64,000 nt of DNA from Dactylosporangium sp040689395 (lineage in GTDB: Bacteria; Actinomycetota; Actinomycetes; Mycobacteriales; Micromonosporaceae). Of this stretch, positions 38,796 to 48,445 are shown piece by piece (the first letter of the stretch is position 1; every line of letters begins with the position of its first letter). Location: NCBI RefSeq assembly GCF_040689395.1, contig NZ_JBFAZX010000019.1:62001-126000 (forward strand). The letters are read 5' to 3'. The position numbers and the translations under genes are program-made. Below the pieces are notes generated by a model. The model did not search any database. It was not told where the DNA came from and saw nothing but the letters and a program-made list of their open reading frames with translations.

Positions 38796-39827
38796 ATGGA
38801 GCGGACGCTTACCTGGCGCGACCTGAACCGGGCGCTGCTTGCCCGCCAGATGTTGCTGGAGCGCGTGTCGCTCGACATCCCCGAGGTGCTGCAGCGGATG
38901 GGCGGCCTCCAGGCCCAGTACGCGCCGTCGATGTACATCGGTCTGTGGGCCCGTATCGAGGGCTTCGATCGTGATGGGCTGACCCGGATGTTGGAGCGCC
39001 GCGAGGTGGTCCAGGCGACCCTCCTGCGTGCCACGCTTCACCTGGTGTCCAAGGCCGACTACTGGCCGTTCGAGGTGGGCGTCAGATCGGCGCGCCAAGC
39101 GGCCTACCTGCGGACGGTCCGGGACCGGCCAGAGCCCGAAGCGATTGACGACGCGGTAGCACGGTTGCGTGCACTCCTGAGCGAACGCCCGGTGCGCCGG
39201 AGCGAACTCGACGAGCTGTTCGGGCCACGGATCCGGCACGGCATCGGCATGTTCCTCGACATGGTCCGCGTGCCGCCGTCCGGCACCTGGGCGCGGCGCC
39301 GGGCCGACCTGTTCGGCGCCGCCGAGGATTGGGTCGGCCCGCCCGACGTGACCGAGGACGACGCGCAGGACCTGTTGATCCGGCGGTACCTCAGTGCGTT
39401 CGGGCCAGCCCACCGCACCGAGATCGCGGACTGGGCGGGCCTGCCCGTCTCCGTGGTGGCGAAGGTGCTTGCCCGCCACGAGCTGCGCACATTCCGCGAC
39501 GAACGCGGCCGGGAACTGATCGACGTGCCCGATGGACCGCTGCCGGACCCGCAGACCCCGGCGCCGGTGCGGTTCCTACCGACCTACGACGCCACGCTGC
39601 TCGCCCACGCACGGCGCACGCTGATCCTGCCGGAGGAGCACCGCTCGAAGGTCTTCCATGTGCGCATGCCGCAGTCGATCGGCACGTTCCTCGTTGACGG
39701 TCAGGTGGCCGGCACCTGGGCGCTGAAGGCCAGCCGTGTGGAATGGGACGAGTTCGCGCCGCTGTCGGCACGGATCCGCCGCCAGGTCGACGCGGAGGCC
39801 GACCGACTCACGGCGTTTCACGGTTGA
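38796..39827 (+). CDS. AlkZ/YcaQ-like DNA glycosylase (winged-helix, HTH_42 family)
   Basis: A 343-residue protein of the AlkZ-like family (formerly winged helix DNA-binding domain, HTH_42). The catalytic Q-x-Q motif is visible as GGLQAQYAP (Gln39, Gln41). This is the form found in antibiotic-resistance and AlkZ-like enzymes, rather than the Q-x-D form of E. coli YcaQ. Further conserved parts are LLRATLHLVS and the C-terminal FLPTYDATLLAH...VFH...GTFLVDGQVAGTW. The start is ATG 38796; TACCGT (38784-38789) ends 6 bases before it (leaderless). It should remove bulky alkylated bases or open interstrand crosslinks. Confidence 0.85.
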   Translation: MERTLTWRDLNRALLARQMLLERVSLDIPEVLQRMGGLQAQYAPSMYIGLWARIEGFDRDGLTRMLERREVVQATLLRATLHLVSKADYWPFEVGVRSARQAAYLRTVRDRPEPEAIDDAVARLRALLSERPVRRSELDELFGPRIRHGIGMFLDMVRVPPSGTWARRRADLFGAAEDWVGPPDVTEDDAQDLLIRRYLSAFGPAHRTEIADWAGLPVSVVAKVLARHELRTFRDERGRELIDVPDGPLPDPQTPAPVRFLPTYDATLLAHARRTLILPEEHRSKVFHVRMPQSIGTFLVDGQVAGTWALKASRVEWDEFAPLSARIRRQVDAEADRLTAFHG

Positions 39828-41475
39828 CGTGGCGCTGCTCTTCCCGCCCGCGTCGCGCTGACCCTGCGCGCCTTGGATGGGACCGATCCGCTGGGGCGTT
39901 CGGCGGTGCCACGGGCGCGTCCGCCATCGCGCCCGGCGCGGTTGACGGCGCCTTCGGCGTCGCTCGCGGCCGAGTCACCGGCGGGCCTGCCGCCCCAACC
40001 GCTGACGAGGCGGCCGTTTGTGACGCAGTTGATGTCGCCACGTCCGGCGCAGACGCCAGCGCCACCGGTGAGCCCGATGGCCCGGCCATCGAGGCGCCGT
40101 ACCCACGATGTCGTCCTGGCGGCGGGTCCCCGCCTCGACTCCTGGGCGGCGTTGCATCAACCCGAGGCCGGCTGGGCCCGAGCTCGTACCGCCGCCCGTC
40201 CGGCCGCATGATCCAGATCCAGCCGCTGCGGGGCTCTCGGAACAGCCGCCAGCCCCGCTCATGCATGCACACGTGGTGATACCGGCACAACAGCACGAGG
40301 TTGTCGACGTCGGTCTCGCCGTGGTCCCGGATCCACTCGCGCAGGTGATGACTGTCGCACCAGTTCGCCGGTATCCGGCAGCCCGGCCATCGGCAGTACG
40401 GGTCACGAGCCGCGAGCGCTCGTCGCAGCGGCGGGGGCGTGTTGCGGTATGCCCGGCCGAGCTTCAGTGGTACCCCGTTCTCAGGATGCAGCCACAGCTG
40501 CTGCAGCGTGGCATCGCAGCTGAGCCGCGCGGCCAGCGCATCGCTCACCGGCCCCCACCCGGCCATCACCGCGGGCCCGTCGCGGTCGCCACCGTCGGGG
40601 CCGCCCGCAACGCCGTCGCCGCGGACGGAGTCGGCACCGTCCGGGCCGTCGTCGCGAGCTGTCTCCTCCGCATCGGTACCGCCGTGGTCGTGCACCCGTA
40701 GATAGCGATAGACCGGCATCAGCAGTCCGATGCTGGGCCGTCCCCCGGCGACCTCGGGCGCCCGCCCCGAGCGCAGCACGGCATTGAGCATGTCCGCGGT
40801 CGCATCGTGCCGCCGCTGCGCCGGACTGCGATCGTCCCCCTGGCCGGGCGGCTCCGTGAACGCGTCCAGGGCAGTGCCGAACAGCGCCCCGGTCTCGGTG
40901 TCGAGGACGCCGCGCAGGCGCCACATGTCGCCGAGCCGCGTGAGCGTGACACCCCGCCGCCGGTATTGCTCCTCGGACGGCGTGTTCTTATCCGCCAGGG
41001 CCAGGTCCCGCAGATGGCCGCACGCCTCCTGCAGGTGCTCCGGGTTGGCGTTCTGCGCGAGCTCGACCAGCGTGTGCTCGGCCTGCTCGATGACCTCGTC
41101 GCCGACCTCCTCGGCGGTCAGCCCGATCCGGTTGACATGCTCGGCGCTGACCTCGCCGGCGTCGAACGACTGCGCGAGCTCGGTAAGCAGCCGCGTGACC
41201 CCGGTGGCGCGCATCCGCCCGCTGGCGGCGGGCCCCGACAACCGGCCGAACCCGACCAGCCATTGCTTCGTCGTGCCGAAACCGTCGCGGTGGCTCAGCC
41301 GGCGATCGTCGAAGATCCCCACGAACCGGCCGATGACCGCATCGAGTCGATGCTGGCAGCGCAGCAGCGCCAGCAGCGAGTCCCGTACCGTCGGGTCGTC
41401 GAGCGTGTCGGGATCGAGCGCGGCGAGCGAAACGAGCGCCTCAGTGAGGGGCTCCACCACCCCCGTCGTATCCAC
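39808..41475 (-). CDS. 13E12/DUF222-type HNH endonuclease
   Basis: A 555-residue protein of the actinobacterial 13E12-repeat group. DUF222 covers about residues 20-320. The HNH nuclease motif is near 355-410: DPYCRWPGC (zinc Cys pair), CDSHHLREW (catalytic His pair), TDVDNLVLLCRYHH. A disordered tail rich in Ala, Pro and Arg follows (about 440-555). A variable acidic/Gly insertion lies near residues 262-300. Such genes exist in many copies in actinobacterial genomes and have mobile-like distribution. The function is not established. The 3' end overlaps the AlkZ-like gene by 20 bases. Confidence 0.88.
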   Translation of the reverse strand: MDTTGVVEPLTEALVSLAALDPDTLDDPTVRDSLLALLRCQHRLDAVIGRFVGIFDDRRLSHRDGFGTTKQWLVGFGRLSGPAASGRMRATGVTRLLTELAQSFDAGEVSAEHVNRIGLTAEEVGDEVIEQAEHTLVELAQNANPEHLQEACGHLRDLALADKNTPSEEQYRRRGVTLTRLGDMWRLRGVLDTETGALFGTALDAFTEPPGQGDDRSPAQRRHDATADMLNAVLRSGRAPEVAGGRPSIGLLMPVYRYLRVHDHGGTDAEETARDDGPDGADSVRGDGVAGGPDGGDRDGPAVMAGWGPVSDALAARLSCDATLQQLWLHPENGVPLKLGRAYRNTPPPLRRALAARDPYCRWPGCRIPANWCDSHHLREWIRDHGETDVDNLVLLCRYHHVCMHERGWRLFREPRSGWIWIMRPDGRRYELGPSRPRVDATPPRSRGGDPPPGRHRGYGASMAGPSGSPVALASAPDVATSTASQTAASSAVGAAGPPVTRPRATPKAPSTAPGAMADAPVAPPNAPADRSHPRRAGSARRGREEQRHVNRETP

Positions 41476-41528
41476 CCCCCGACCGTAACCACCCCCACCC
41501 CCAACCCATGCATTCCCAATCCTCTATG

Positions 41529-42170
41529 TCACTCTGAGCGATCCTCCATCTCCCACAAGTGGTCGAGCGCGTGCCAGACGAACCGCCGCGCCGCGTACCG
41601 CGCCGTCCATCCGTTGCCAGTGAGCGGTCCGCCGTCTCCGGGTCGGCCCAGCGTGGCGATGACGTCGTCACGCAGCGCCTCGATCGCGGCGCGGTCGCCG
41701 ATTGCGGGCTGCCGGTGCTTGACGCCGATCTTTCTGGCGTACGCGGCGTCGGTCCCGACGACGTGGTCGATCATCTTGTCGCGGTCCCGGCCGCCGCCGC
41801 GTGGCCCCTTGCGCAGGGATTCGGGCGCGGTTGCGGCGTACGCGTCGAACGCCGCCCACGCGGCTCGCGGCAGCCTCGTGTGCCGGTCGGCGACGGCGGC
41901 GGTGACCGGCCTCCCATCCGCGGCGGGTCGCCCGTCGGGCGCGCCGAACTCGGTGGTCGCCGTCCCGGGCACCCGCTCCACGACGTTCAGCCGAGCAGCG
42001 GTGGGGAAGCCGAACCCGGCGGCGGTGGCGATCGGCGCGTACCGCGCGCCGTAGGCGGCGAGCGCCTCGACCGCCTCCTCCTCGGTCTTGCCGAACCGTC
42101 CCCAGCCGGGCCAGTCGAGGCTGCCGGCGAAGACCTTCTTCTTGCCCGTCTCGAGGTAGATGTCGGCCAT
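41529..42170 (-). CDS. DinB-like/uncharacterised actinobacterial protein
   Basis: A 213-residue protein beginning MADIYLETGKKKVFAGSLDWPGW, a start common to a widespread actinobacterial family of unknown function. The first 60 residues form a small alpha/beta unit (GKTEEEAVEALAAY). The C-terminal half is helical and ends with RRFVWHALDHLWEMEDRS, whose His and acidic pattern resemble the last helix of DinB-fold proteins. No enzymatic role can be assigned. It is separated by 53 bases from the HNH gene and divergent from the phosphatase-like gene. Confidence 0.68.
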   Translation of the reverse strand: MADIYLETGKKKVFAGSLDWPGWGRFGKTEEEAVEALAAYGARYAPIATAAGFGFPTAARLNVVERVPGTATTEFGAPDGRPAADGRPVTAAVADRHTRLPRAAWAAFDAYAATAPESLRKGPRGGGRDRDKMIDHVVGTDAAYARKIGVKHRQPAIGDRAAIEALRDDVIATLGRPGDGGPLTGNGWTARYAARRFVWHALDHLWEMEDRSE

Positions 42171-42229
42171 GCTGTGACCTTAAGCCGCATCCCTCGGCGG
42201 TGCCGGGCTCCGTACCTACCATGGTTCAT

Positions 42230-43024
42230 ATGCCTGATCTTGTGAGTTACCTTCGCGAGGCCCTGCTCGCCGGTGATGTGGAGACCACCCGGGACTCCAA
42301 TCACAGCAACGCCGCCGCCTTCGCGGAAGGGCGCGAGGGCTACGTTTTCGGCCTCGTACCGCTCAAGACGTGGACGCTGCCGCAGGTGCTCGCGGTCATG
42401 GCCGAGCGCGTCGGTATCGACCCGAACCCGGAGCGGTCGACGGGCGCCGATGTCATCGACCCTTACAAGACCGTTCGTGCGCTCGAGCGCATGCGGGACC
42501 GCCTGCGCCTGGCCGCGCGGCGCCGCGAGCGGGTGATCGTGGCGACCGGCCACCCGGCCGGCATCATCGAGGTACACCTGGCGATCGCCGCGGCGCTGCG
42601 CGCGGCCGGGTGCGAGTTGCTGCAGCCGGCGCCGGGTGCCGTGTTCGACGCCCCTGTCCACTACGCCGGTCGCGAGTTCCCCCTGGCGGTGCGGTACATC
42701 GGTGGCGTAGCGGTCGCAGCGGAGCGAGGCATCGCGTTGTGGCACACCCACTCGCCGGACGGCATGCGGGCCATGCTGGCCGAGCTCGAGTGGCGTCGGG
42801 AGGCGCTCCCGGACCTGGTCGTCGCCGACCACGGTTTCGCCGGCGCGGCCGCGGCCGCCGGGCTCGACGTGGTGTCGTTCGCGGACAGCAACGATCCGGC
42901 TCTGTTCATCGGCGAGGCTGAGGGCCGGGTCTCGGTGACGGTGCCGATCGACGACAACGTTCAGCCGCAGCTGTACGGCCCGGTCAGCGAGTTCCTGCTG
43001 GAGGGGGTAGTGCCCGCCGTGTGA
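42230..43024 (+). CDS. Phosphatase-like conserved actinobacterial protein
   Basis: A 264-residue cytosolic protein with an alpha/beta fold. Visible are VIVATGHPAGIIEVH (about residues 104-118), YIGGVAVAAERGIALWHTHSPDGM (about 155) and DLVVADHGFAGAAAAAGLDVVSFADSNDPAL. Homologues in actinobacteria are annotated simply as phosphatase, and I recognise no better-defined family. The start is ATG 42230; TACCAT (42217-42222) ends 7 bases before it, preferred over ATG 42221 because of that leaderless spacing. Confidence 0.68.
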   Translation: MPDLVSYLREALLAGDVETTRDSNHSNAAAFAEGREGYVFGLVPLKTWTLPQVLAVMAERVGIDPNPERSTGADVIDPYKTVRALERMRDRLRLAARRRERVIVATGHPAGIIEVHLAIAAALRAAGCELLQPAPGAVFDAPVHYAGREFPLAVRYIGGVAVAAERGIALWHTHSPDGMRAMLAELEWRREALPDLVVADHGFAGAAAAAGLDVVSFADSNDPALFIGEAEGRVSVTVPIDDNVQPQLYGPVSEFLLEGVVPAV

Positions 43025-43237
43025 CCCCCGGCGGGCCTGTCCCGGGGCACAGCAGAGCCCAGCGCCGTCGAACGTGACCAGCGCACCATAAAGAGTCGAG
43101 GCCCGTCGGAAAGTACGACATGGGTTCCTTCCCGATGAATGCCCTGGGCGGACGTTGGTGGCCAGCGGCAGAGACTTGCACAGAGGGGGCATCACCCGGT
43201 CCCCGTTTTTGTCGTACTCGGGTGGCAGAGTTGTGGC

Positions 43238-46200
43238 ATGCGCGTCGGGCTGCTCGGACCACTCACCGTCGAGGTCGACGGCCGGCCGGTCGAGGTCGGC
43301 GGCGCCAGGCTGCGCACACTGCTCGTCCGCCTCGCCCTTGAGCCCGGCCGGTTCGTTCCCCTCGACCAGCTCGTCGACGCCCTGTGGCCCGACGGCACGC
43401 CCGGCGGCGGCTCCGGCGCCCGAGGCGGACAGGCGCCGGCCGATCCCGCCAATGCCGTGCAGTCGCTGGTGTCGCGGCTGCGCAAGACGCTCGGCGCCGG
43501 CAATCCGGCGCTGGAGTCGGGCCCGGGCGGATACCGGCTCAACATCGCGCCAGGCGACGTCGACGCCTGCTGCTTCGAGCGTCTCGCCGCCGAAGGGCGC
43601 GCAGCGCTGCGGGCCGACGAGCCGAGCAGCGCCACCCGGTTGCTGCGCGAGGCACTGGACCTGTGGCGCGGCCCGGCGCTGGCCGACAGCGGCGGCGAGC
43701 GCGGCGCGGTCGTCGCCCGCTGGGAGGAGCTGCGCCTGGCCGCGACCGAGGACCTCATCGAGGCGTCCGGCCTCGCCGCCGAGACCCGGGCCGGGGCCAT
43801 CGCCGAGCTGCAGGAGCTCATCGTCGCCAACCCGCTGCGTGAGCGGCTGGTGGCGCTGCTGATCCGGGCCCTGCATGCCGATGGGCGACAGGCGGAGGCA
43901 CTGGCCGCGTTCGAGGAGTGCCGGCTCCGCCTCGCCGACCGCCTCGGCGCCGATCCCTCGCCCGAGCTGCGCGGCGCGCACACCGCCGTCCTGCGCGCCG
44001 GGGCCCGCCCGCCCCGCACCGGCAACCTGCGGGCGCCGCTGACCAGCTTCGTCGGGCGGGCCGGCGACGTCCAACGGCTCGCCACGCAGGTCGCCGACAG
44101 CCGCCTCGTCACGCTCGTCGGCCCCGGCGGGGCCGGCAAGACCCGGCTCGCCACCACGGTCTCCGCGGCGCTGGGGCGGCAGCTGTCCGACGGGGCCTGG
44201 CTGGTTGAGCTCGCCCCGGTGGCCGAGGCCGCCGAGGTTCCCGCGGTTGTACTGCGCACGCTGACCGCCGGCGGCCTCGGCCAGCCGGAGAGCGGAATGC
44301 GCCCCCGCCGCATCGACCTCCTGGACCAGCTCGCGGAGGCGTTGACGCTACCCGGCGTGCTGCTGGTGCTGGACAACTGCGAGCACGTCGTGGACGCCGC
44401 CGCGAAGCTCAGCGAGGAGCTGCTCGGCCGGTGCCCGAAGCTGCGGATCCTGGCGACCAGCCGGGAGCCGCTGGGCATCCTCGGCGAGACGCTGTTCCCC
44501 GTCGGCCCGCTGCCCTTGCCCGGCCTGCTGCCCCTGCCCGGCCCGCTCCCGCCCGGACTGTCCCCGCCGCTAGCACTCCAGCCTGGGCGAGACCCGGCAG
44601 TAACGGGCGGCCCGGCGACGGTGCTCGACTCGGCGACGACGCGTGACCGGGCGATGACGGATGGCCGGGCCTTGACACGCGACCGGGCGATGACAGCGGC
44701 CTGGGCGAGCGCGTCTCCCGCGGTACAACTGCTGAGGGATCGGGCGGCGGCCGTGCGGCCCGGTTTCACGGTGACCGACGACAACGTCGGGGCGGTGGTC
44801 GAGATCTGCCGCCGGCTCGACGGCCTGCCGCTGGGCATCGAGCTCGCCGCGGCCCGGCTGCGTTCGTTCACACCCGAGCAGCTCGCGGCGCGCCTCGACG
44901 ACCGGTTCCGGCTGCTCACCGGCGGCAGCCGGACGGCCCTGCCACGGCACCGCACCCTGCACGCGGTGGTGGCGTGGAGCTGGGACCTGCTCGGCCCGCA
45001 GGAGCGGGAGTTCGCCGAGTCACTCGCGGTGTTCCCGGGCACGTTCGACGCGGACGCCGCGGCGGCGGTCAGCGGCGCCGCCGACGCCGAGGCACTGCTC
45101 GATGTCCTCGTCGACCGGTCGCTGCTGCAGGTGGCCGGGGGTGGCCGGGTGCGGTATCGCATGCTCGAGACGATCCGCGAGTTCGCGCTCGAGGAGCTCG
45201 GCCGCCGCGGGGGAGCGGGCCCGGCCAGAGCCGCGCACGCCGCCCACTTCCTGGCCCTGATGGAGGAGGCGGAGCCGCACCTGCGCACCGGGGCGCAGGT
45301 GGAGTGGCTCGACCGGCTGCGCCCTGAGCAGGACAACCTGCACGCCGCGGTGGCGCACGTCTGCGACACCGGTGACGCGCTGAGCGCGTTCCGGCTCGGC
45401 GCCGCCAGCGGCTGGTTCTGGATATTCGAGGACAGCCACGCCGAGGCGGTGCTGTGGCTCAGGCGCATCCTCGCCGTGGCCGACAGCGGGCCGGATCCGG
45501 TGCCCACGGACCTGCGGCTCGTGGTTACGTCGATGTATGTCGTGAACAGCGGGTTCGCGGGCGACTTCCAGGTCGCTGCGGAGCAGCTGGACGAGCTCGT
45601 CTCGCTCGCCGCCGCCGTGCCGCCGGGCGGGCACCCGTTCGTGGAGCTCATCGAGCCGGTGGTGCTGCTGTTCCGGGACGACAGCGAGCGCGGCGGCGAG
45701 GTCATCCGGCGCCGTCTCGACGGCTCGGTCGATCCCTGGACGCGGGCGATGCTGCTGTCGATCCTTGGCCTCCTCCACGAGAACGACGGCGACATCGACG
45801 GTATGGTTCGCGAGCTCAACGCCGCCGCGGCGCAGTTCCGCCGGGTCGGGGAGCGCTGGGGCCTGGCGATGACCCTCGCGTCCGTCGCCGACGCCCACAC
45901 CCGCCGGGGCGATTTCGCGGCCGCGATCACGCACCTGGAGGAGTCGATCGAGCTGCACTCACAGCTCGGCGTGCACTCCAGCGGTGCGTATCTGCGGATC
46001 AGCATGGCGGCGCTGCGCCGGCACACCGACGGACCGCAGGTGGCGCGGGCGCTGTTGCGCGCGTTCGTCGAGGACGCCCGGCAGCCGGCCCGTGACGTCT
46101 CGCGCGCGATGCTGGAGCTCGGCCATCTCATCCGGGCCGAGGGCGACATCGACGAGGCCGACCGGCTCTACCTCGAGGCGTGGCGGCTGCAGCAGCAGTC

Positions 46201-46582
46201 GCTGTTGGTCGCCCCGCAGTACAAGGCGATCGTGCTGGCGGCGCGCGCCGAGGTCGATGTGGCTCGCGGCGAGCATGACCTGGCGCGGGCACGGCTGGCC
46301 GAAGCGCTCGACCTGGCGCTGCCGGCCCGGGACATGCCGGTCGTGGGCCGGCTCGCGGTCACCTTCGCCGGTCTCGTCCGGGCGCTCGGCGACCACGTGC
46401 GGGCCGCGGAGCTGCTCGGCGCGGCCGAGCGGCTGGCCGGCACCCGCGACGCGGCGAACGCCGACTGGACCGGCCGCCTGGCCCAGCTGCGGGCCGACCT
46501 CGGCGCCGCCGCCTTCGACGCGGCCCTGGCCCGCGGCATGGACATGCCGCGGGCCAGGGCCCTGGAGCTGGTCATACCCTGA
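43238..46582 (+). CDS. SARP/AfsR-type transcriptional regulator with ATPase and TPR-like domains
   Basis: A 1,114-residue multidomain regulator. The OmpR-like winged helix covers about residues 1-95 (GLLGPLTVEVDGRPVEVGG, QSLVSRLRKTLG). The BTAD domain covers about 100-245 (RLLREALDLWRG, LRLADRLGADPSPEL). An NB-ARC-like ATPase follows, with Walker A GPGGAGKTRLA near 295 and Walker B LLVLDNCEHV near 375. The C-terminal third is helical repeat (TPR-like). Between ATPase subdomains lies a Pro/Leu/Thr-rich low-complexity insert of about 70 residues (roughly 427-497). Such proteins activate secondary-metabolite or stress genes by binding direct repeats. No biosynthetic cluster is adjacent; the next genes encode a DrrAB-type exporter. 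Confidence 0.9.
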   Translation: MRVGLLGPLTVEVDGRPVEVGGARLRTLLVRLALEPGRFVPLDQLVDALWPDGTPGGGSGARGGQAPADPANAVQSLVSRLRKTLGAGNPALESGPGGYRLNIAPGDVDACCFERLAAEGRAALRADEPSSATRLLREALDLWRGPALADSGGERGAVVARWEELRLAATEDLIEASGLAAETRAGAIAELQELIVANPLRERLVALLIRALHADGRQAEALAAFEECRLRLADRLGADPSPELRGAHTAVLRAGARPPRTGNLRAPLTSFVGRAGDVQRLATQVADSRLVTLVGPGGAGKTRLATTVSAALGRQLSDGAWLVELAPVAEAAEVPAVVLRTLTAGGLGQPESGMRPRRIDLLDQLAEALTLPGVLLVLDNCEHVVDAAAKLSEELLGRCPKLRILATSREPLGILGETLFPVGPLPLPGLLPLPGPLPPGLSPPLALQPGRDPAVTGGPATVLDSATTRDRAMTDGRALTRDRAMTAAWASASPAVQLLRDRAAAVRPGFTVTDDNVGAVVEICRRLDGLPLGIELAAARLRSFTPEQLAARLDDRFRLLTGGSRTALPRHRTLHAVVAWSWDLLGPQEREFAESLAVFPGTFDADAAAAVSGAADAEALLDVLVDRSLLQVAGGGRVRYRMLETIREFALEELGRRGGAGPARAAHAAHFLALMEEAEPHLRTGAQVEWLDRLRPEQDNLHAAVAHVCDTGDALSAFRLGAASGWFWIFEDSHAEAVLWLRRILAVADSGPDPVPTDLRLVVTSMYVVNSGFAGDFQVAAEQLDELVSLAAAVPPGGHPFVELIEPVVLLFRDDSERGGEVIRRRLDGSVDPWTRAMLLSILGLLHENDGDIDGMVRELNAAAAQFRRVGERWGLAMTLASVADAHTRRGDFAAAITHLEESIELHSQLGVHSSGAYLRISMAALRRHTDGPQVARALLRAFVEDARQPARDVSRAMLELGHLIRAEGDIDEADRLYLEAWRLQQQSLLVAPQYKAIVLAARAEVDVARGEHDLARARLAEALDLALPARDMPVVGRLAVTFAGLVRALGDHVRAAELLGAAERLAGTRDAANADWTGRLAQLRADLGAAAFDAALARGMDMPRARALELVIP

Positions 46583-46607
46583 CCGGTCGTGGTGTGACAG
46601 TCACTTC

Positions 46608-46649
46608 TGACCATCACGCCGTGACCATCACGCCGTGACCATCACGTGC
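46608..46649. repeat. Three tandem 14-base repeats
   Basis: The unit TGACCATCACGCCG occurs twice exactly and a third time with a changed end. It lies in the 91-base gap between the SARP gene and the convergent ABC permease. It may be part of a transcription end; no function is evident. Confidence 0.6.
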
Positions 46650-46673
46650 CCGGCCGAGCGGCCGGCCCTGTCG

Positions 46674-47504
46674 TCAGGCCTTGCGGCGGTAGGCGCGCAC
46701 CGCGAGCGGCGCGAACACCAGCAGGATCGCCACGGACCAGATGAGCGTCTTCATCACCGGCTCGAATACCGGCGCGTTGCCGACCATCAGCCCCCGCGCC
46801 GCCTCCATCGCGTCGGCGACCGGGTTGATGTTCACCCACGCCTGCAGCCACCCGGGCAGCGTGTTCGTCGGTACGAGCACGTTGGTGCCGAACGTCAGCG
46901 GGAACATGATCACGAAGCCGAGGCCCTGCACCGCGCCCGGCTCCCGGACGATCATGCCCAGCAGCACGAACATCCAGCTGAAGCAGAACGCCATGAACAT
47001 GACCAGCAGGCAGGCGGCGACCGCCTCCGGCACCGAGGTACCGATCCGGAAGCCCAGCAGGTATCCGAAGCCGATCATCACCACGATCGACACCACGAAC
47101 CGGATCATGTCGCCGAGCACCCCGCCGATCAGCGGCGCGGACCGTCCGATGGGCAGGCTGCGGAACCGGTCGAAGACGCCCGTCTTGATGTCGGTGTTGA
47201 GGCTCACACCGGTCGGCGCCGACGCGAACAGCACGTTCTGCACCATCAGCGCCGGGAGCAGGAACTGCAGGTACTCGTGACGTGACCCGGCGATGGCCCC
47301 GCCGAGGAGGTACACGAACAGCACGATGAAGATGATCGGCTGCAGCGTGACGTCGAGCAGCTGCTCCGGCGTGCGCATCGTCTTGATGAGGCTGCGCCGC
47401 GCCATGACGAGGCTGTGCCGCGCCAGCCCGAACGGGCGCGCCGGGACGGCCGCGATGAACTGGGTGCCGTCGGCCGCGGTCTTGCGTGTGGTCGTGGTCG
47501 TCAT
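46674..47504 (-). CDS. ABC-2 type transporter permease (DrrB-like)
   Basis: A 276-residue integral membrane protein with about six helices. It shows the ABC-2 permease/DrrB pattern: TLQPIIFIVLFVYLLGG, SLNTDIKTGVFDRFRSLPIGR (cytosolic coupling loop) and FVIMFPLTFGTNVLVPTNTLPGW. The start ATG 47504 overlaps the stop of the ATPase gene by 4 bases (ATGA), with AGGAGG 7 bases before it. With the ATPase it forms a daunorubicin-resistance-type exporter of hydrophobic compounds or lipids. Confidence 0.9.
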   Translation of the reverse strand: MTTTTTRKTAADGTQFIAAVPARPFGLARHSLVMARRSLIKTMRTPEQLLDVTLQPIIFIVLFVYLLGGAIAGSRHEYLQFLLPALMVQNVLFASAPTGVSLNTDIKTGVFDRFRSLPIGRSAPLIGGVLGDMIRFVVSIVVMIGFGYLLGFRIGTSVPEAVAACLLVMFMAFCFSWMFVLLGMIVREPGAVQGLGFVIMFPLTFGTNVLVPTNTLPGWLQAWVNINPVADAMEAARGLMVGNAPVFEPVMKTLIWSVAILLVFAPLAVRAYRRKA

Positions 47505-48445
47505 GCCGCCACCTCCTGCCGTTCGCGGGTCAGCGTGAAGAACACCTCGTCGAGGCTGGGCAGGTGCAGTGACAGCTCGATGACGCTGATGCCCGCCTCG
47601 TCGAGCCGGCGTACGACGGCCGTCATGGCGCTGCCGTCCGCGACCGGCACCGACATCACCCCGCGTCCGTGCGACTCCGGCTCGTTGCCGGACACGTTGG
47701 CCAGGATCGTCGCGACCGTGTCCAGGTGCGCCGGATCGGCCGGCCGCACGCTGATCGTCTGGCCGCCGACGATGTGCTTGAGCTGCGCCGGAGTGCCGTG
47801 CGCGATGACCTTGCCGTGGTTGATCACCGAGATGTTGTCGGCGAGCGCGTCGGCCTCCTCGAGGTACTGCGTGGTCAGCAGCACCGTCGTGCCCTCCTGT
47901 ACCTGGGCGCGCACCATGTTCCACACGTCCTCGCGCTTGGCCGGGTCCAGGCCCGTCGTGGGCTCGTCGAGGTAGACCACGGCGGGCCGGCCGACGAGGC
48001 TGGCGGCCAGATCGAGGCGGCGACGCATGCCGCCGGAGTACGTCTTCGCCGGCCGGTTCGCCGCCTCGCTCAGGTCGAACTCGGCGAGCAGTTGCGCGGC
48101 CCGCGCCTTCGCCTCCTTCGCGCGCAGGTCGAGCAGCTGGCCGATGAGGACGAGGTTCTCGGTGCCGGTCAGGTCCTCGTCGACCGACGCGAACTGCCCG
48201 GTCAGCCCGCTGATGCGGCGCACCGCCCCCGGCTGGCGCACGACGTCATACCCGCCGACGACCGCCCGCCCCTCGTCGGGGCGCAGCAACGTGGCCAGGA
48301 TGCGTACCGCGGTGGTCTTGCCGGCGCCGTTCGGGCCGAGTACGCCGAGTACCGTCCCTGGCTCGGCGGCCAGGTCCACCCCGGCCAGCGCGGTGGTCTT
48401 GCCGAAGCGCTTGACCAGGCCGGTCGCCTGGAAAGCGAAGCTCAT
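47501..48445 (-). CDS. ABC transporter ATP-binding protein (DrrA-like)
   Basis: A 314-residue ATPase. Walker A is GPNGAGKTT (about residues 38-46), the Q-loop is LTGQFASVDEDLTG, the signature is YSGGMRRRLD, Walker B is PAVVYLDEPTTGLD, and the switch region is LLTTQYLEEADALADNI. The C-terminal extension (about 225-314), ending LPSLDEVFFTLT, is typical of DrrA proteins. The start ATG 48445 has GGGGGA upstream. It is translationally coupled to its permease. The substrate is unknown; typical roles are resistance to, or export of, a natural product. Confidence 0.93.
   Translation of the reverse strand: MSFAFQATGLVKRFGKTTALAGVDLAAEPGTVLGVLGPNGAGKTTAVRILATLLRPDEGRAVVGGYDVVRQPGAVRRISGLTGQFASVDEDLTGTENLVLIGQLLDLRAKEAKARAAQLLAEFDLSEAANRPAKTYSGGMRRRLDLAASLVGRPAVVYLDEPTTGLDPAKREDVWNMVRAQVQEGTTVLLTTQYLEEADALADNISVINHGKVIAHGTPAQLKHIVGGQTISVRPADPAHLDTVATILANVSGNEPESHGRGVMSVPVADGSAMTAVVRRLDEAGISVIELSLHLPSLDEVFFTLTRERQEVAA

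Noticed and set aside
46608..46649. 14-base direct repeats considered as SARP-binding sites
   Set aside because: They lie between the 3' ends of convergent genes, not at a promoter, and the spacing does not match the usual 11- or 22-base arrangement.
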